NCBI GenBank assembly: GCA_026397505.1
Contig: JAPLUR010000108.1
Coordinates: 1-44,160 of the forward strand
Reading direction: 5' to 3'
DNA from: Candidatus Zixiibacteriota bacterium
GTDB lineage: Bacteria; Zixibacteria; MSB-5A5; GN15; PGXB01
DNA: 44,160 nt
A model generated the notes under the pieces. It saw nothing but the letters and a program-made list of their open reading frames with translations. It was not told where the DNA came from and searched no databases. Shown in pieces: positions 36,924 to 44,160 of this stretch (the first letter of the stretch is position 1; every line of letters starts with the position of its first letter). The position numbers and the translations under genes were made by a program.

Positions 36924-38726
36924 TTACCGTCCGTTGCCGACCTGCTCCTGAAGCCGGTAGCGGCGGTATATTTTGGCGTACTGTCCGCCGGCGGCAATCA
37001 ATTCATGGTGAGTACCGGACTCAACCAGTTTCCCATCCTCGAGAACATATATCCTGTCGGCCCGTTCGAGCGTATCGGGGCGATGCGTTATCAGAATGGC
37101 GGTCATGCCGGGCATCACCTCATGCAAACGGTTCCACAGCGCCGCCTCGGTGCGGGAGTCGAGCGCCGAGGTGCAATCATCGAGGATCAATATTTTCGGT
37201 TTGCCGACCAGCGCGCGCGCCAGCGCCAGCCGCTGCTTCTGTCCGCCCGAAATCGACATCCCGCGCGTTCCGATCGGCGTCTCCATCCCCAGCGGGAATC
37301 GGGCGATCTCATCTTTCAACTGCGAGACCTCCACCGCCCATGCAACCACCTCCGCCGGGATATTCTCGCGTCCGAAGAGGATATTGTTCCGAATCGTATC
37401 GCTGAACAACACCGGCTCCTGCGGTACATAACCGATACTCCGGCGCAGGTCATCCAGCCTGAACAGTCGCAGATCATGGCCATCAAGCCGGATAGTTCCG
37501 CCGGTCGGGTCAACCAGCCGCGGTACCATGTTGACCAGCCAGCTTTTTCCGGCGCCGATTTTACCGACGATTGCGATCGTTCGTCCCGGTTCAACCTCGA
37601 GGGAGATGTTATCGATGATTTTCCGCTCCGAGCCGGGGAATGAGAAATCGACCTCATGGAAGGTCAGATGGCCTTTAATATTGCCGTCGGCCGTCAACGT
37701 CCCCTCATCTTTGACAATCGGCGGAACATTCTCCAATTCCACCAGACGGTCGATCGAAACTGCCGACTGCCGCGCTTTCACAAGGAACTGCCCGATATCG
37801 AACATCGGGAAAACCAGGTACACCACATAGTAGATGAAAGCCACCAGTTCACCCAGGGTCAGATTGGCCCGCATAACACCGTATCCGCCGACCAGCAGAA
37901 TGACGATAATGACAAACTGCCAGATATAACCGTAAAGCGAATCGATGACCGCGCCGGTTCTGATAGCGGCGATTTCCGCCTGCCGTCGTTCCTGAAGCGC
38001 GCTCTCGAATTTATTCTTTTGCGATTTTTCCTGCACGTATGCCTTGACCACCCGAATCCCGGACAAGCAGGCCTCCATGACATCATTGAAACCGGAAATC
38101 TTCTTTTGCAAAAGATCGTACCGGCGATCCAGCAGACTCGAGCTTTTGAAGAAGATGAAGACCAGAATCGGCAGCGGCCCGGCCGACCAGAGGGTCAGCA
38201 TCGGATTGATCGAGGCCATCATCGCCAGCGAGAAAATCACCATCAGGACGGCTTCATAGAATCGGAATATTCCCGAACAAGCAAACCAGGAGAGTTTTTC
38301 GGCCACATCATCGGTCATCCTCGTTACCAGGTCGCCGGTGCGAAAACGATTGAAGAAATCAGGTCCCTTCAGAGTCACCTTATTGAAAGCATCCTGACGG
38401 AATAACCACTCCAGTTTCTGGTTCATCCAGGCCCGATAGCACTGGACATAGCTGTAGAGGAGGGCGGCGGTCAGCCCTAGAAGGAAGAGCGCCAGTCCGA
38501 ATGAGGCGGCCATGGAAAGACCGAGATTCCCACCGGTTCGGGCGATCCACGAAGCAAACCAGTTGGCGGAAACCTGACCGCTCTTCATGTAATCGATTGC
38601 GAATTCTATCAACCTCGGTACAAATACCTGGAATACCCTCTGTACCGGGGTCAATACAATCAAGACCAGAAGCACATAGGGGAAGTGCTTGTAATATCGC
38701 CAGAGCCATTTGATCTTATTTAACAT
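36924..38726 (-). CDS. Heterodimeric ABC exporter subunit, degenerate-site subunit
   Basis: The 600-residue protein has six membrane helices and an NBD: Walker A GKIGAGKS, signature SISGGQKQR, Walker B ILILDDCTSALD, H-loop ITHRPDT. The residue after the Walker B aspartate is D517 instead of the catalytic glutamate. This is typical of the subunit with the non-catalytic site in asymmetric exporters such as TM287/288, LmrCD or BmrCD. Its start overlaps the end of the upstream partner gene by 11 nt, indicating translational coupling. It probably exports drugs, lipids or peptides. The upstream leader region suggests antibiotic-responsive control. Confidence 0.93.
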   Translation of the reverse strand: MLNKIKWLWRYYKHFPYVLLVLIVLTPVQRVFQVFVPRLIEFAIDYMKSGQVSANWFASWIARTGGNLGLSMAASFGLALFLLGLTAALLYSYVQCYRAWMNQKLEWLFRQDAFNKVTLKGPDFFNRFRTGDLVTRMTDDVAEKLSWFACSGIFRFYEAVLMVIFSLAMMASINPMLTLWSAGPLPILVFIFFKSSSLLDRRYDLLQKKISGFNDVMEACLSGIRVVKAYVQEKSQKNKFESALQERRQAEIAAIRTGAVIDSLYGYIWQFVIIVILLVGGYGVMRANLTLGELVAFIYYVVYLVFPMFDIGQFLVKARQSAVSIDRLVELENVPPIVKDEGTLTADGNIKGHLTFHEVDFSFPGSERKIIDNISLEVEPGRTIAIVGKIGAGKSWLVNMVPRLVDPTGGTIRLDGHDLRLFRLDDLRRSIGYVPQEPVLFSDTIRNNILFGRENIPAEVVAWAVEVSQLKDEIARFPLGMETPIGTRGMSISGGQKQRLALARALVGKPKILILDDCTSALDSRTEAALWNRLHEVMPGMTAILITHRPDTLERADRIYVLEDGKLVESGTHHELIAAGGQYAKIYRRYRLQEQVGNGR

Positions 38727-40527
38727 TGGTCACAACTCCATTTCTATTTTTGAACTGCAGATGGAACAGCTTGGAGTAATAGCCGTCCTGCAGGATCAAA
38801 TCGGTGTGCGTTCCCCGCTCGATTATTTCGCCGCGCCGTATGACCAGAATCCTGTCGACATCGAGAATGGTTGAGAGGCGGTGGGCAATGATCAGCGAGG
38901 TTCTTCCATTCATCAATTTCCGGAGCGACTCTTGAATCGTCCGTTCCGTCTCCGGGTCGACCGAGCTGGTGGCTTCATCAAGAATCAGGACATCGGGGTT
39001 GACCACCAGCGCCCGTGCGAACGAGAGCAACTGCCGCTCTCCCCGGCTGAAATTTGATCCCTTTTCCGAAACCTCGGTCTTGTACCCCTGAGGCAGGCGA
39101 CGGACAAAGCGATCCGCCTCGACCGTGACGGCGGCATGCATCACCTGTTCCTCGGTGACATGCTCGGATTCGAGAGCTATATTGGCTCGAATACTCCCCG
39201 GGAACAGAAATATATCCTGCAACACCAGCGCAAACCGGCGCCGCAGCTCCTCTTTTGAGATATTGCGGATATCGATCCCGTCAACCGTTATTTTCCCTCG
39301 CTGCGGGTCATAGAAGCGGAGCAGAAGCGAGATAACGGTTGTTTTTCCGCCTCCGGTCACCCCTGCCAGGGCAATCCGTTTACCGTTGGGAATCTCAAAA
39401 GTGGCGTCTTTCAAGGCATAATTGTCATCACCATTATAAGAGAACCAGACATGGTCAAAACAGATTCCCTGTTCCAGTCTTTTCCATTGCACCGGATGGA
39501 CCGGGTCGGGGAGTTTCTCATCATTGGCCAGGAGCGCAAAGATCCGCTTGGCCCCGGCAATTGCCTTCTGGACGTTCGCCATCTGTTCCGAAATGCGGTA
39601 AATCGGTTCGAAAGCGCGCCAGATGAGAATGATGAACATGCTTATCGTTCCCACCGTAATCACTCCCGAACCGGCCCATTTGATGCCGAAAAATAGCACC
39701 AGACTGATCATCACGTACTGCAGAAAAAAGACGATGTTAAAGAAGATCGTCACGCCGATATGGACATAGATATCATCGCGGAATTTCAAGCGGTTGGCCT
39801 CGTTGAGGCGTTCCCGGGCATAGGAACCGCGATTAAAAATCTGGATGATCGACATCCCATGCAGAAATTCAGTCAGAGTAGCCGTGACCTCGGCCATTCG
39901 CTTGCGCAAAGCCAGAAAGTGCGGGGTGGTCAACCGTTCAAAAATAAACAGCAGCAAAAGCATAATCGGTAGCAGGCCGGTCAGAATCAGGGTCAGCCGC
40001 CGGCTGTAATAGAACATCACGGCAAATACGCCGGCCGCCAGAAAGAGATCGCCGATTAACAGTACAATCGTGTTGGTAAACAACTGCCGTAGCGACTCGG
40101 TATCCGACTCCACCCGCGCCAGCAGGCGCCCGACCGGGTTCTTGTCGAAAAACGACACATCGAGAGAGAGAATATGATGGAACAGCCGGCGCTTCAGCTC
40201 CACCATAATGCCCTGGCCGATTATCTCCAGTTTTATCCGCTGGAAATATTGCAGCAGAAGGGTCAGAGCCTGGCTGACACCGATTATCAGGACGGTGATA
40301 ATTAGTCCCCGAAAATCGCTGCTCTTTATATCTACGTCAAGGGCATGTTTCAACAGCACCGGCCAGTAAAGCGAAAGCCCCGTGGCCACGGCCAGAAGCA
40401 GAAAGCAATATACCAGCCCGGCTTTGTAGGGTTTCAGCAGCGGCAGAAGCTTCATGAAGGCCTGCCGGGAGCCTATCGATATTTCTCCGGGACCGATTTG
40501 TTCATTCTCATCTATTTGGTCAGCCAT
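38716..40527 (-). CDS. Heterodimeric ABC exporter subunit, catalytic-Glu subunit
   Basis: The 603-residue protein has six membrane helices and an NBD: Walker A GVTGGGKTT, Walker B VLILDEATSSVD with the catalytic glutamate, and H-loop IAHRLST. Its signature motif is degenerate (NFSRGERQ instead of LSGGQ). Together with the Asp at the catalytic position of the partner, this places one weak ATP site, as expected for a heterodimer. The first gene of a two-gene operon; its ATG has only a weak Shine-Dalgarno site. It lies 57 nt after the terminator-like hairpin at 40584-40619. Confidence 0.93.
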   Translation of the reverse strand: MADQIDENEQIGPGEISIGSRQAFMKLLPLLKPYKAGLVYCFLLLAVATGLSLYWPVLLKHALDVDIKSSDFRGLIITVLIIGVSQALTLLLQYFQRIKLEIIGQGIMVELKRRLFHHILSLDVSFFDKNPVGRLLARVESDTESLRQLFTNTIVLLIGDLFLAAGVFAVMFYYSRRLTLILTGLLPIMLLLLFIFERLTTPHFLALRKRMAEVTATLTEFLHGMSIIQIFNRGSYARERLNEANRLKFRDDIYVHIGVTIFFNIVFFLQYVMISLVLFFGIKWAGSGVITVGTISMFIILIWRAFEPIYRISEQMANVQKAIAGAKRIFALLANDEKLPDPVHPVQWKRLEQGICFDHVWFSYNGDDNYALKDATFEIPNGKRIALAGVTGGGKTTVISLLLRFYDPQRGKITVDGIDIRNISKEELRRRFALVLQDIFLFPGSIRANIALESEHVTEEQVMHAAVTVEADRFVRRLPQGYKTEVSEKGSNFSRGERQLLSFARALVVNPDVLILDEATSSVDPETERTIQESLRKLMNGRTSLIIAHRLSTILDVDRILVIRRGEIIERGTHTDLILQDGYYSKLFHLQFKNRNGVVTNVK

Positions 40528-40583
40528 AATATTTTCTCAAACAATCATCTTAAGGTTTCCGACGATACTTCTCTATCGGTAAC

Positions 40584-40619
40584 AAAAAACCCGCCGAACT
40601 CCATTCGAGAGCGGCGGGT
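40584..40619 (-). terminator. Attenuator terminator upstream of the exporter operon
   Basis: Minus strand stem ACCCGCCG (40619-40612) / CGGCGGGT (40596-40589), 15-nt loop, then an uninterrupted T-run of six. It sits between the leader ORF and the first exporter gene, so it must be bypassed for expression from the promoter at 40786. Its 5' arm is also complementary to 40661-40668 within the leader ORF, an apparent antiterminator. Confidence 0.85.
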
Positions 40620-40642
40620 CGAATCGGCCAAATGGAATTCAT

Positions 40643-40717
40643 CTAAATAGGCACACCTCTCCCGCCGCGAATTTTTCCAGGCTGTGTCATCGTAAATTTG
40701 ACAATGTTATTGGCCAT
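40643..40717 (-). CDS. 24-aa leader peptide of the ABC exporter operon (predicted)
   Basis: An ATG at 40717, preceded nine bases upstream by GGAG, opens a 24-codon frame starting MANNIVKFTM and ending GGRGVPI, stop at 40645-40643. It lies between a promoter (40786-40813) and a terminator (40584-40619), the layout of a ribosome-controlled attenuator. The codons for R-G-G contain the antiterminator arm GCGGCGGG (40668-40661). It has no run of one amino acid, which argues against amino-acid-starvation control. I recognise no homologue. A free functional microprotein is an alternative. Confidence 0.6.
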   Translation of the reverse strand: MANNIVKFTMTQPGKIRGGRGVPI

Positions 40718-40785
40718 TATACTTTTCTCCGTTGCGGGCAATATGCTCTTTTTTACTACGACTTAAGTTGATGCTTGTTTCATTC

Positions 40786-40813
40786 AAAATATTCATTTTT
40801 CTCAATCTGTCAA
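40786..40813 (-). promoter_or_regulatory. Promoter of leader ORF and ABC exporter operon
   Basis: Minus strand TTGACA (40813-40808), 16 nt, TATTTT (40791-40786). The predicted start near 40779 gives an untranslated stretch of about 60 nt before the leader ORF. Confidence 0.6.
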
Positions 40814-40904
40814 TCAAAAAAAATTCTTTTCTCCGAGTCATTTCGAGAAAAATCATAACGAATTTCGTCTTCTTTCAATGTTCCTTGCCCAATGAGTCGA
40901 ATAA

Positions 40905-40934
40905 CAAAAGACCTGCCGGGCGGCAGGCCTTTTG
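40905..40934. terminator. Bidirectional terminator after the giant repeat gene
   Basis: CAAAAG-a-CCTGCCG / CGGCAGG-c-CTTTTG with a 2-nt loop: a long GC stem flanked by A and T runs on both sides. It lies 31 nt after the stop of the gene at 40966-44160, isolating that gene from the exporter operon. Confidence 0.8.
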
Positions 40935-40965
40935 TGCAGTAGATATATAAGGAAACAAGTGAGGG

Positions 40966-43900
40966 CTATTTCAATAGCACCATCTTTCGGGTCGCCGAGA
41001 AGCGTCCGGCTTCGGCCTTATAGAAATATACTCCGGAGGCCTGAGCCGAAGCATCCCAGGTGACAATCACCTTTCCGGCTTCACCGAATCCGGCGAATCC
41101 AGCCACCTGCTGACCGCTGACATTGAAAATTGTCACTGTCCACTCCGAAGCCTGGGGCAGTGTCATTTCAATTGTGGCGGTCGGATTGAACGGATTCGGG
41201 TAGCTGCTGACACTGAACGCCCTGGGCAGGGTGCCGATTCGGCAGACATTGCCGAAATAATCAGCCGCTTCAACCGAAATCAACTTGCCATCGACATTCA
41301 GAATATCGCCGGTGAAGGTCAGGCCTTTTGTGAAGCTGTAAATCAATACGCGGGTATTGAATCCATCAAAGCCGGTCTTGATATCCATCCCAGCGGCGCC
41401 ATCGGCCAGCGATATCCGAACATCGCCCAAGAAGATCAGATAGGCGGCACCGAGTTCGGCATCAACACTGACCACCGAACCATTGGAGCGGAAATCGACC
41501 GTTGTGGAATACGGTGACAGTTTCTCCAGCGGCAGGGCGTCACCGGTGATGACACGCACCAGATAGACCAGGTCGGCCACCGAAAGGGCTACGCCATCGG
41601 CATTCACATCACTGGCGGCAATCTGTCCTTCCACATTGACCGTGAAAGCGGCTAGGCCGGCAATGAAGTAATTGGTCAACACCACGGCATCGCCGATTTC
41701 GTTGGGCAGATTATTGAGGTTGATATCACCGCGGGCATCGATGCTGTCGGCGCAAACAATATCAACACCGCCGTTGAAGAAATCGATACAGCGCACGGCC
41801 GACGGCTTTTCGGGATCGGGATTGAGGCAATCATCCGGAGCACCGACAAAAGGAATGCGGGCGTTTTCCGGATATTGAGCATCATTAGTTTCATCCCAAA
41901 TCAGATTGCCTTCAAAGTCGTAAATGGCCCGGTCGATATAGAGCATTTCACCGTCCGGGGTCGAAAAAGCATTGTCGCCGCAATCGCCCCAGAAGAAGCG
42001 GACAGGGACATACTGGCATTCGAAAGTGCGGTCGTTGGAGACAAAGAATCTCATAGTGGCCAGTTCATGCGGGTCAGTGTCGGAAGGGCCGTAGCAGGAT
42101 GGATGGACATTGCCGTTATTAGTTTCGGCCAGCGCGACGATTCGCAGGAGTCCCGTTGGACACCCCGAACCGCAATTGCCCTGGGCTCCAGTCCGGTATG
42201 TGAAATACTCCCAATCGCAAGTATCGAGCAAATCTCCGGGTGTGACATCGGCCAAGGTCAGGGCCGAGGCGTCATAAGCAATCAGGAAATCAAATCCGCC
42301 GATCGGATAAGTGGCATACTCAATGGAAACGCCCACGTCGATGAAATGTCCCTGAAGCGTGTTATGGGTCTTCTCTATTTTAACCGACGGACAGGTGCGA
42401 ATAATATCCACTCTGACATGGGTGACGCAGGTATCGGCCAGTCCGCAACTGTCGACGGCGATCAGGGTAATTGTGTTAATACCCTCAACCGTGGTAAAGC
42501 AGACCGAATCGCCATGCTTTGTTCCGCCGATTACCGATACCGAGGAAAGATTGCCATCCGGATCGGAAGCTCCGAAGCCGCGCAGGCAGTATTGTCCCAT
42601 CTCAAAGAGATACATCGTCGTATCGCCGTGGCACTGAGCCACCGGCGGCTGATTAAGATTAACCGTCACTACGGTCTGGCAGGTATCGGCTGCATTGCAG
42701 GAATCGGTCACTATCAGTTTCAACGTGTTGGCGCCCGCCACCGGCGTAAATACAATCGAATTGCCGGAGAGGGTACCGCCAACCGCAGTGATAGTTTTGA
42801 TATTGTTATTCGGGTCAGACCAACTGAAGCCTGGTACCGTTATCGGGCTTAGATTGCAGACGAACCGGGCGAAGTCACCGGGACAACCGGCCACAGGCGG
42901 GTCGTTGAGATCGACCGCAATTATTGTCTGACAGGTATCGGCCAAACCACAGGAGTCGGTGACAATCAGCTTAATGACATTGGCACCGTCAATCGGCGTG
43001 AAGGTTACCAAGTTCCCGTTAAGCGTTCCGCCGATTACAGTTTTGGAAGCGATATTATTATTGACAATTAAAGTGATCGTATTCATACCGGCCACCGGTG
43101 TGAAGCAAACGGTATCATGTTTCAGAGTGCCGGGGGTGACTGTTACCGTGGCAATGTTGTTGTTGGGATCGCCCCAACTGAAGCCGGGGATACAGAGCTG
43201 GCTCAGATCGCATACGGACATGTCGTTTACCGGGAGTTTCATCTTGGCCGGACCGTTGGCCACCGGCGGCTCGTTAATCACGATGGTAACCACAGTCTCA
43301 CAGGTATCAGCCATGCCACAACTGTCGGTGGCAATCAATCTGATGGTGTTCGTCCCCTTAGCCGGCGTAAAGCAGACCGAATCGCCGCTCAGAGTTCCTC
43401 CGGTCACCGTTACTGTCGCAAGATTGCCATCAGGGTCGCTCGCCGAGAAACCTTTGATACAGCAGGTGGTTGGAAGATTGCAGAAGAATAGATAAGTGTC
43501 TTGCCGTGTGTTGGGCGGGCAGTTCGCCACCGGCGGAGAATTGAGAGCAACGGTCACCACTGTCTGGCAAGTGTCGGCGACATTGCAGGAATCGGTTACA
43601 ATCAGTTTAAGAGTATTGGCACCGACTACCGGTGTAAATACAATCGAATTGCCGGAAAGTGTTCCGCCTACGGCAGTAATAGTCTTAATATTATTATTTG
43701 GATCAGACCAGGTGAAACCCGGTACTGTAATCGGACTCAGATCGCAAACAAACTTGCTCTGATTACCCGGACAGCTCGCGACAGGCTTGCCATTAAGCGA
43801 TACCGTCACCACTGTCTGGCAGGTATCGGCCACGTTGCAGGAATCGGTTACAATCAGTTTCAATGTATTGGCACCGACCACCGGCGTAAATACAATCGAA

Positions 43901-44160
43901 TTGCCGGAAAGTGTTCCGCCTACGGCAGCAATAGTCTTGATATTATTATTCGGGTCAGACCAACTGAATCCCGGTATTGTAATCGGGCTCAGGTCACAGA
44001 CAAACTTGCTCTGATTGCCCGGACAGCTTGCAACTGGCTTGCTATTGAGTGTCACTGTCACAACGGTCTGGCAAGTGTCGGCCACATTGCAGGAATCGGT
44101 CACAATCAGTTTTAGAGTATTGGCACCAACCACCGGCGTGAAAATAATCGAATTGCCGGA
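40966..44160 (-). CDS. Giant secreted Ig-like repeat protein with cohesin-like, dockerin and sorting domains (N-terminus cut by window edge)
   Basis: The frame is open to the window edge, so the start lies outside; 1064 residues are visible. The first two thirds are tandem Ig-like repeats of about 84 residues, each with GGTLSGNSIVFTPV, ANTLKLIVTDSCNVADTCQ and PGFSWSDPNNN. A cohesin-like or anchoring domain follows (VKIEKTHNTLQGHFIDVGVS, YPIGGFDFLIAYDASALTL), then a dockerin-like pair (GDINLNNLPNEIGDAVVL; ASDVNADGVALSVADLVYLV). The C-terminus is a YPNPFNPTATIEMTLP domain ending TRKMVLLK, like type A (T9SS-style) sorting domains. It is probably a large surface or matrix protein. One repeat is fused in frame to the next after TITLIV (near 43060), missing about 60 residues. 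Confidence 0.88.
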   Translation of the reverse strand, partial: SGNSIIFTPVVGANTLKLIVTDSCNVADTCQTVVTVTLNSKPVASCPGNQSKFVCDLSPITIPGFSWSDPNNNIKTIAAVGGTLSGNSIVFTPVVGANTLKLIVTDSCNVADTCQTVVTVSLNGKPVASCPGNQSKFVCDLSPITVPGFTWSDPNNNIKTITAVGGTLSGNSIVFTPVVGANTLKLIVTDSCNVADTCQTVVTVALNSPPVANCPPNTRQDTYLFFCNLPTTCCIKGFSASDPDGNLATVTVTGGTLSGDSVCFTPAKGTNTIRLIATDSCGMADTCETVVTIVINEPPVANGPAKMKLPVNDMSVCDLSQLCIPGFSWGDPNNNIATVTVTPGTLKHDTVCFTPVAGMNTITLIVNNNIASKTVIGGTLNGNLVTFTPIDGANVIKLIVTDSCGLADTCQTIIAVDLNDPPVAGCPGDFARFVCNLSPITVPGFSWSDPNNNIKTITAVGGTLSGNSIVFTPVAGANTLKLIVTDSCNAADTCQTVVTVNLNQPPVAQCHGDTTMYLFEMGQYCLRGFGASDPDGNLSSVSVIGGTKHGDSVCFTTVEGINTITLIAVDSCGLADTCVTHVRVDIIRTCPSVKIEKTHNTLQGHFIDVGVSIEYATYPIGGFDFLIAYDASALTLADVTPGDLLDTCDWEYFTYRTGAQGNCGSGCPTGLLRIVALAETNNGNVHPSCYGPSDTDPHELATMRFFVSNDRTFECQYVPVRFFWGDCGDNAFSTPDGEMLYIDRAIYDFEGNLIWDETNDAQYPENARIPFVGAPDDCLNPDPEKPSAVRCIDFFNGGVDIVCADSIDARGDINLNNLPNEIGDAVVLTNYFIAGLAAFTVNVEGQIAASDVNADGVALSVADLVYLVRVITGDALPLEKLSPYSTTVDFRSNGSVVSVDAELGAAYLIFLGDVRISLADGAAGMDIKTGFDGFNTRVLIYSFTKGLTFTGDILNVDGKLISVEAADYFGNVCRIGTLPRAFSVSSYPNPFNPTATIEMTLPQASEWTVTIFNVSGQQVAGFAGFGEAGKVIVTWDASAQASGVYFYKAEAGRFSATRKMVLLK
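43500..44160 (-). repeat. Tandem 252-bp repeat encoding Ig-like modules
   Basis: TTGCAGGAATCGGT on the plus strand recurs at about 43583, 43835 and 44087, exactly 252 bp (84 codons) apart. Copies are nearly identical and run past the window edge. More diverged copies continue down to about 42650. Confidence 0.88.

Noticed and set aside
41875-42852. Plus-strand open frames opposite the giant repeat gene (also 43501-44115)
   Set aside because: Shadows of the repeat protein; they follow its repeat period and lack start signals.
43500-44160. Direct repeats considered as a CRISPR array
   Set aside because: The 252-bp units are in-frame protein-coding repeats without short repeat/spacer alternation or cas genes.
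30266-44160. Type IX secretion apparatus
   Set aside because: Only sorting-like C-terminal domains are present; none of the secretion core genes is encoded in this window.

Overview
This window most likely comes from a Gram-negative bacterium of the FCB group, plausibly candidate phylum Zixibacteria or a close relative. This is inferred from style, not from a marker gene. Several secreted proteins carry dockerin-like repeats (GD-N-D-VNI-DVTFL patterns) and YPNPF-type C-terminal sorting or FlgD-like domains. There are outer-membrane barrels and murA, and coding density is typically bacterial with strong Shine-Dalgarno sites. Several sigma70-like promoters (TTGACA with a 16-18 nt spacer) are readable.

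Layout. 1-3504 (-) is a large secreted BNR/Ig-like/dockerin protein cut by the left edge. 3913-8462 (+) is murA followed by a zinc-peptidase/TolB-propeller/outer-membrane-barrel fusion, ended by a clear terminator. 8933-12567 (+) holds a secreted beta-helix dockerin protein and a polytopic membrane protein with TPRs. 12650-15148 (-) is a Lon-type protease. 15260-15335 (+) is tRNA-Glu(CTC). 15657-23333 (+) is a probable RiPP (ribosomally made, modified peptide) locus. 23590-29766 (-) holds an M1-family peptidase, a MacB-like permease with a MacA-like adaptor but no ATPase gene, and a CorA-like transporter. 30266-32932 (+) is a fibronectin-III repeat protein. 33258-34532 (+) is an AT-rich orphan Mrr-like nuclease. 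34815-35936 (-) is a dockerin/PD40 protein. 36924-40527 (-) encodes a heterodimeric ABC exporter preceded by an apparent leader-peptide attenuator. 40966-44160 (-) is a giant repeat protein cut by the right edge.

The most interesting system is at 15.4-23.3 kb. A radical SAM/SPASM enzyme is followed by three tandem tiny genes that track-style gene calling would mostly miss (46, 44 and 42 residues). All start MDFLIQP and all have exactly C-x7-C-x-C-x5-C-x-C. A decayed fourth copy follows, then, from a near-consensus promoter, an ABC exporter without a C39 peptidase domain and an outer-membrane barrel protein. The simplest reading is that the SPASM enzyme modifies the Cys-rich peptides and the last two proteins move them across the two membranes. 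I do not recognise this precursor family.

The second notable element is upstream of the heterodimeric exporter at 40.5-40.8 kb: promoter, 24-codon leader ORF, intrinsic terminator, structural genes. An 8-nt all-GC segment inside the leader ORF is perfectly complementary to the 5' arm of the terminator, a textbook attenuation layout reminiscent of Bacillus bmrB-bmrCD.
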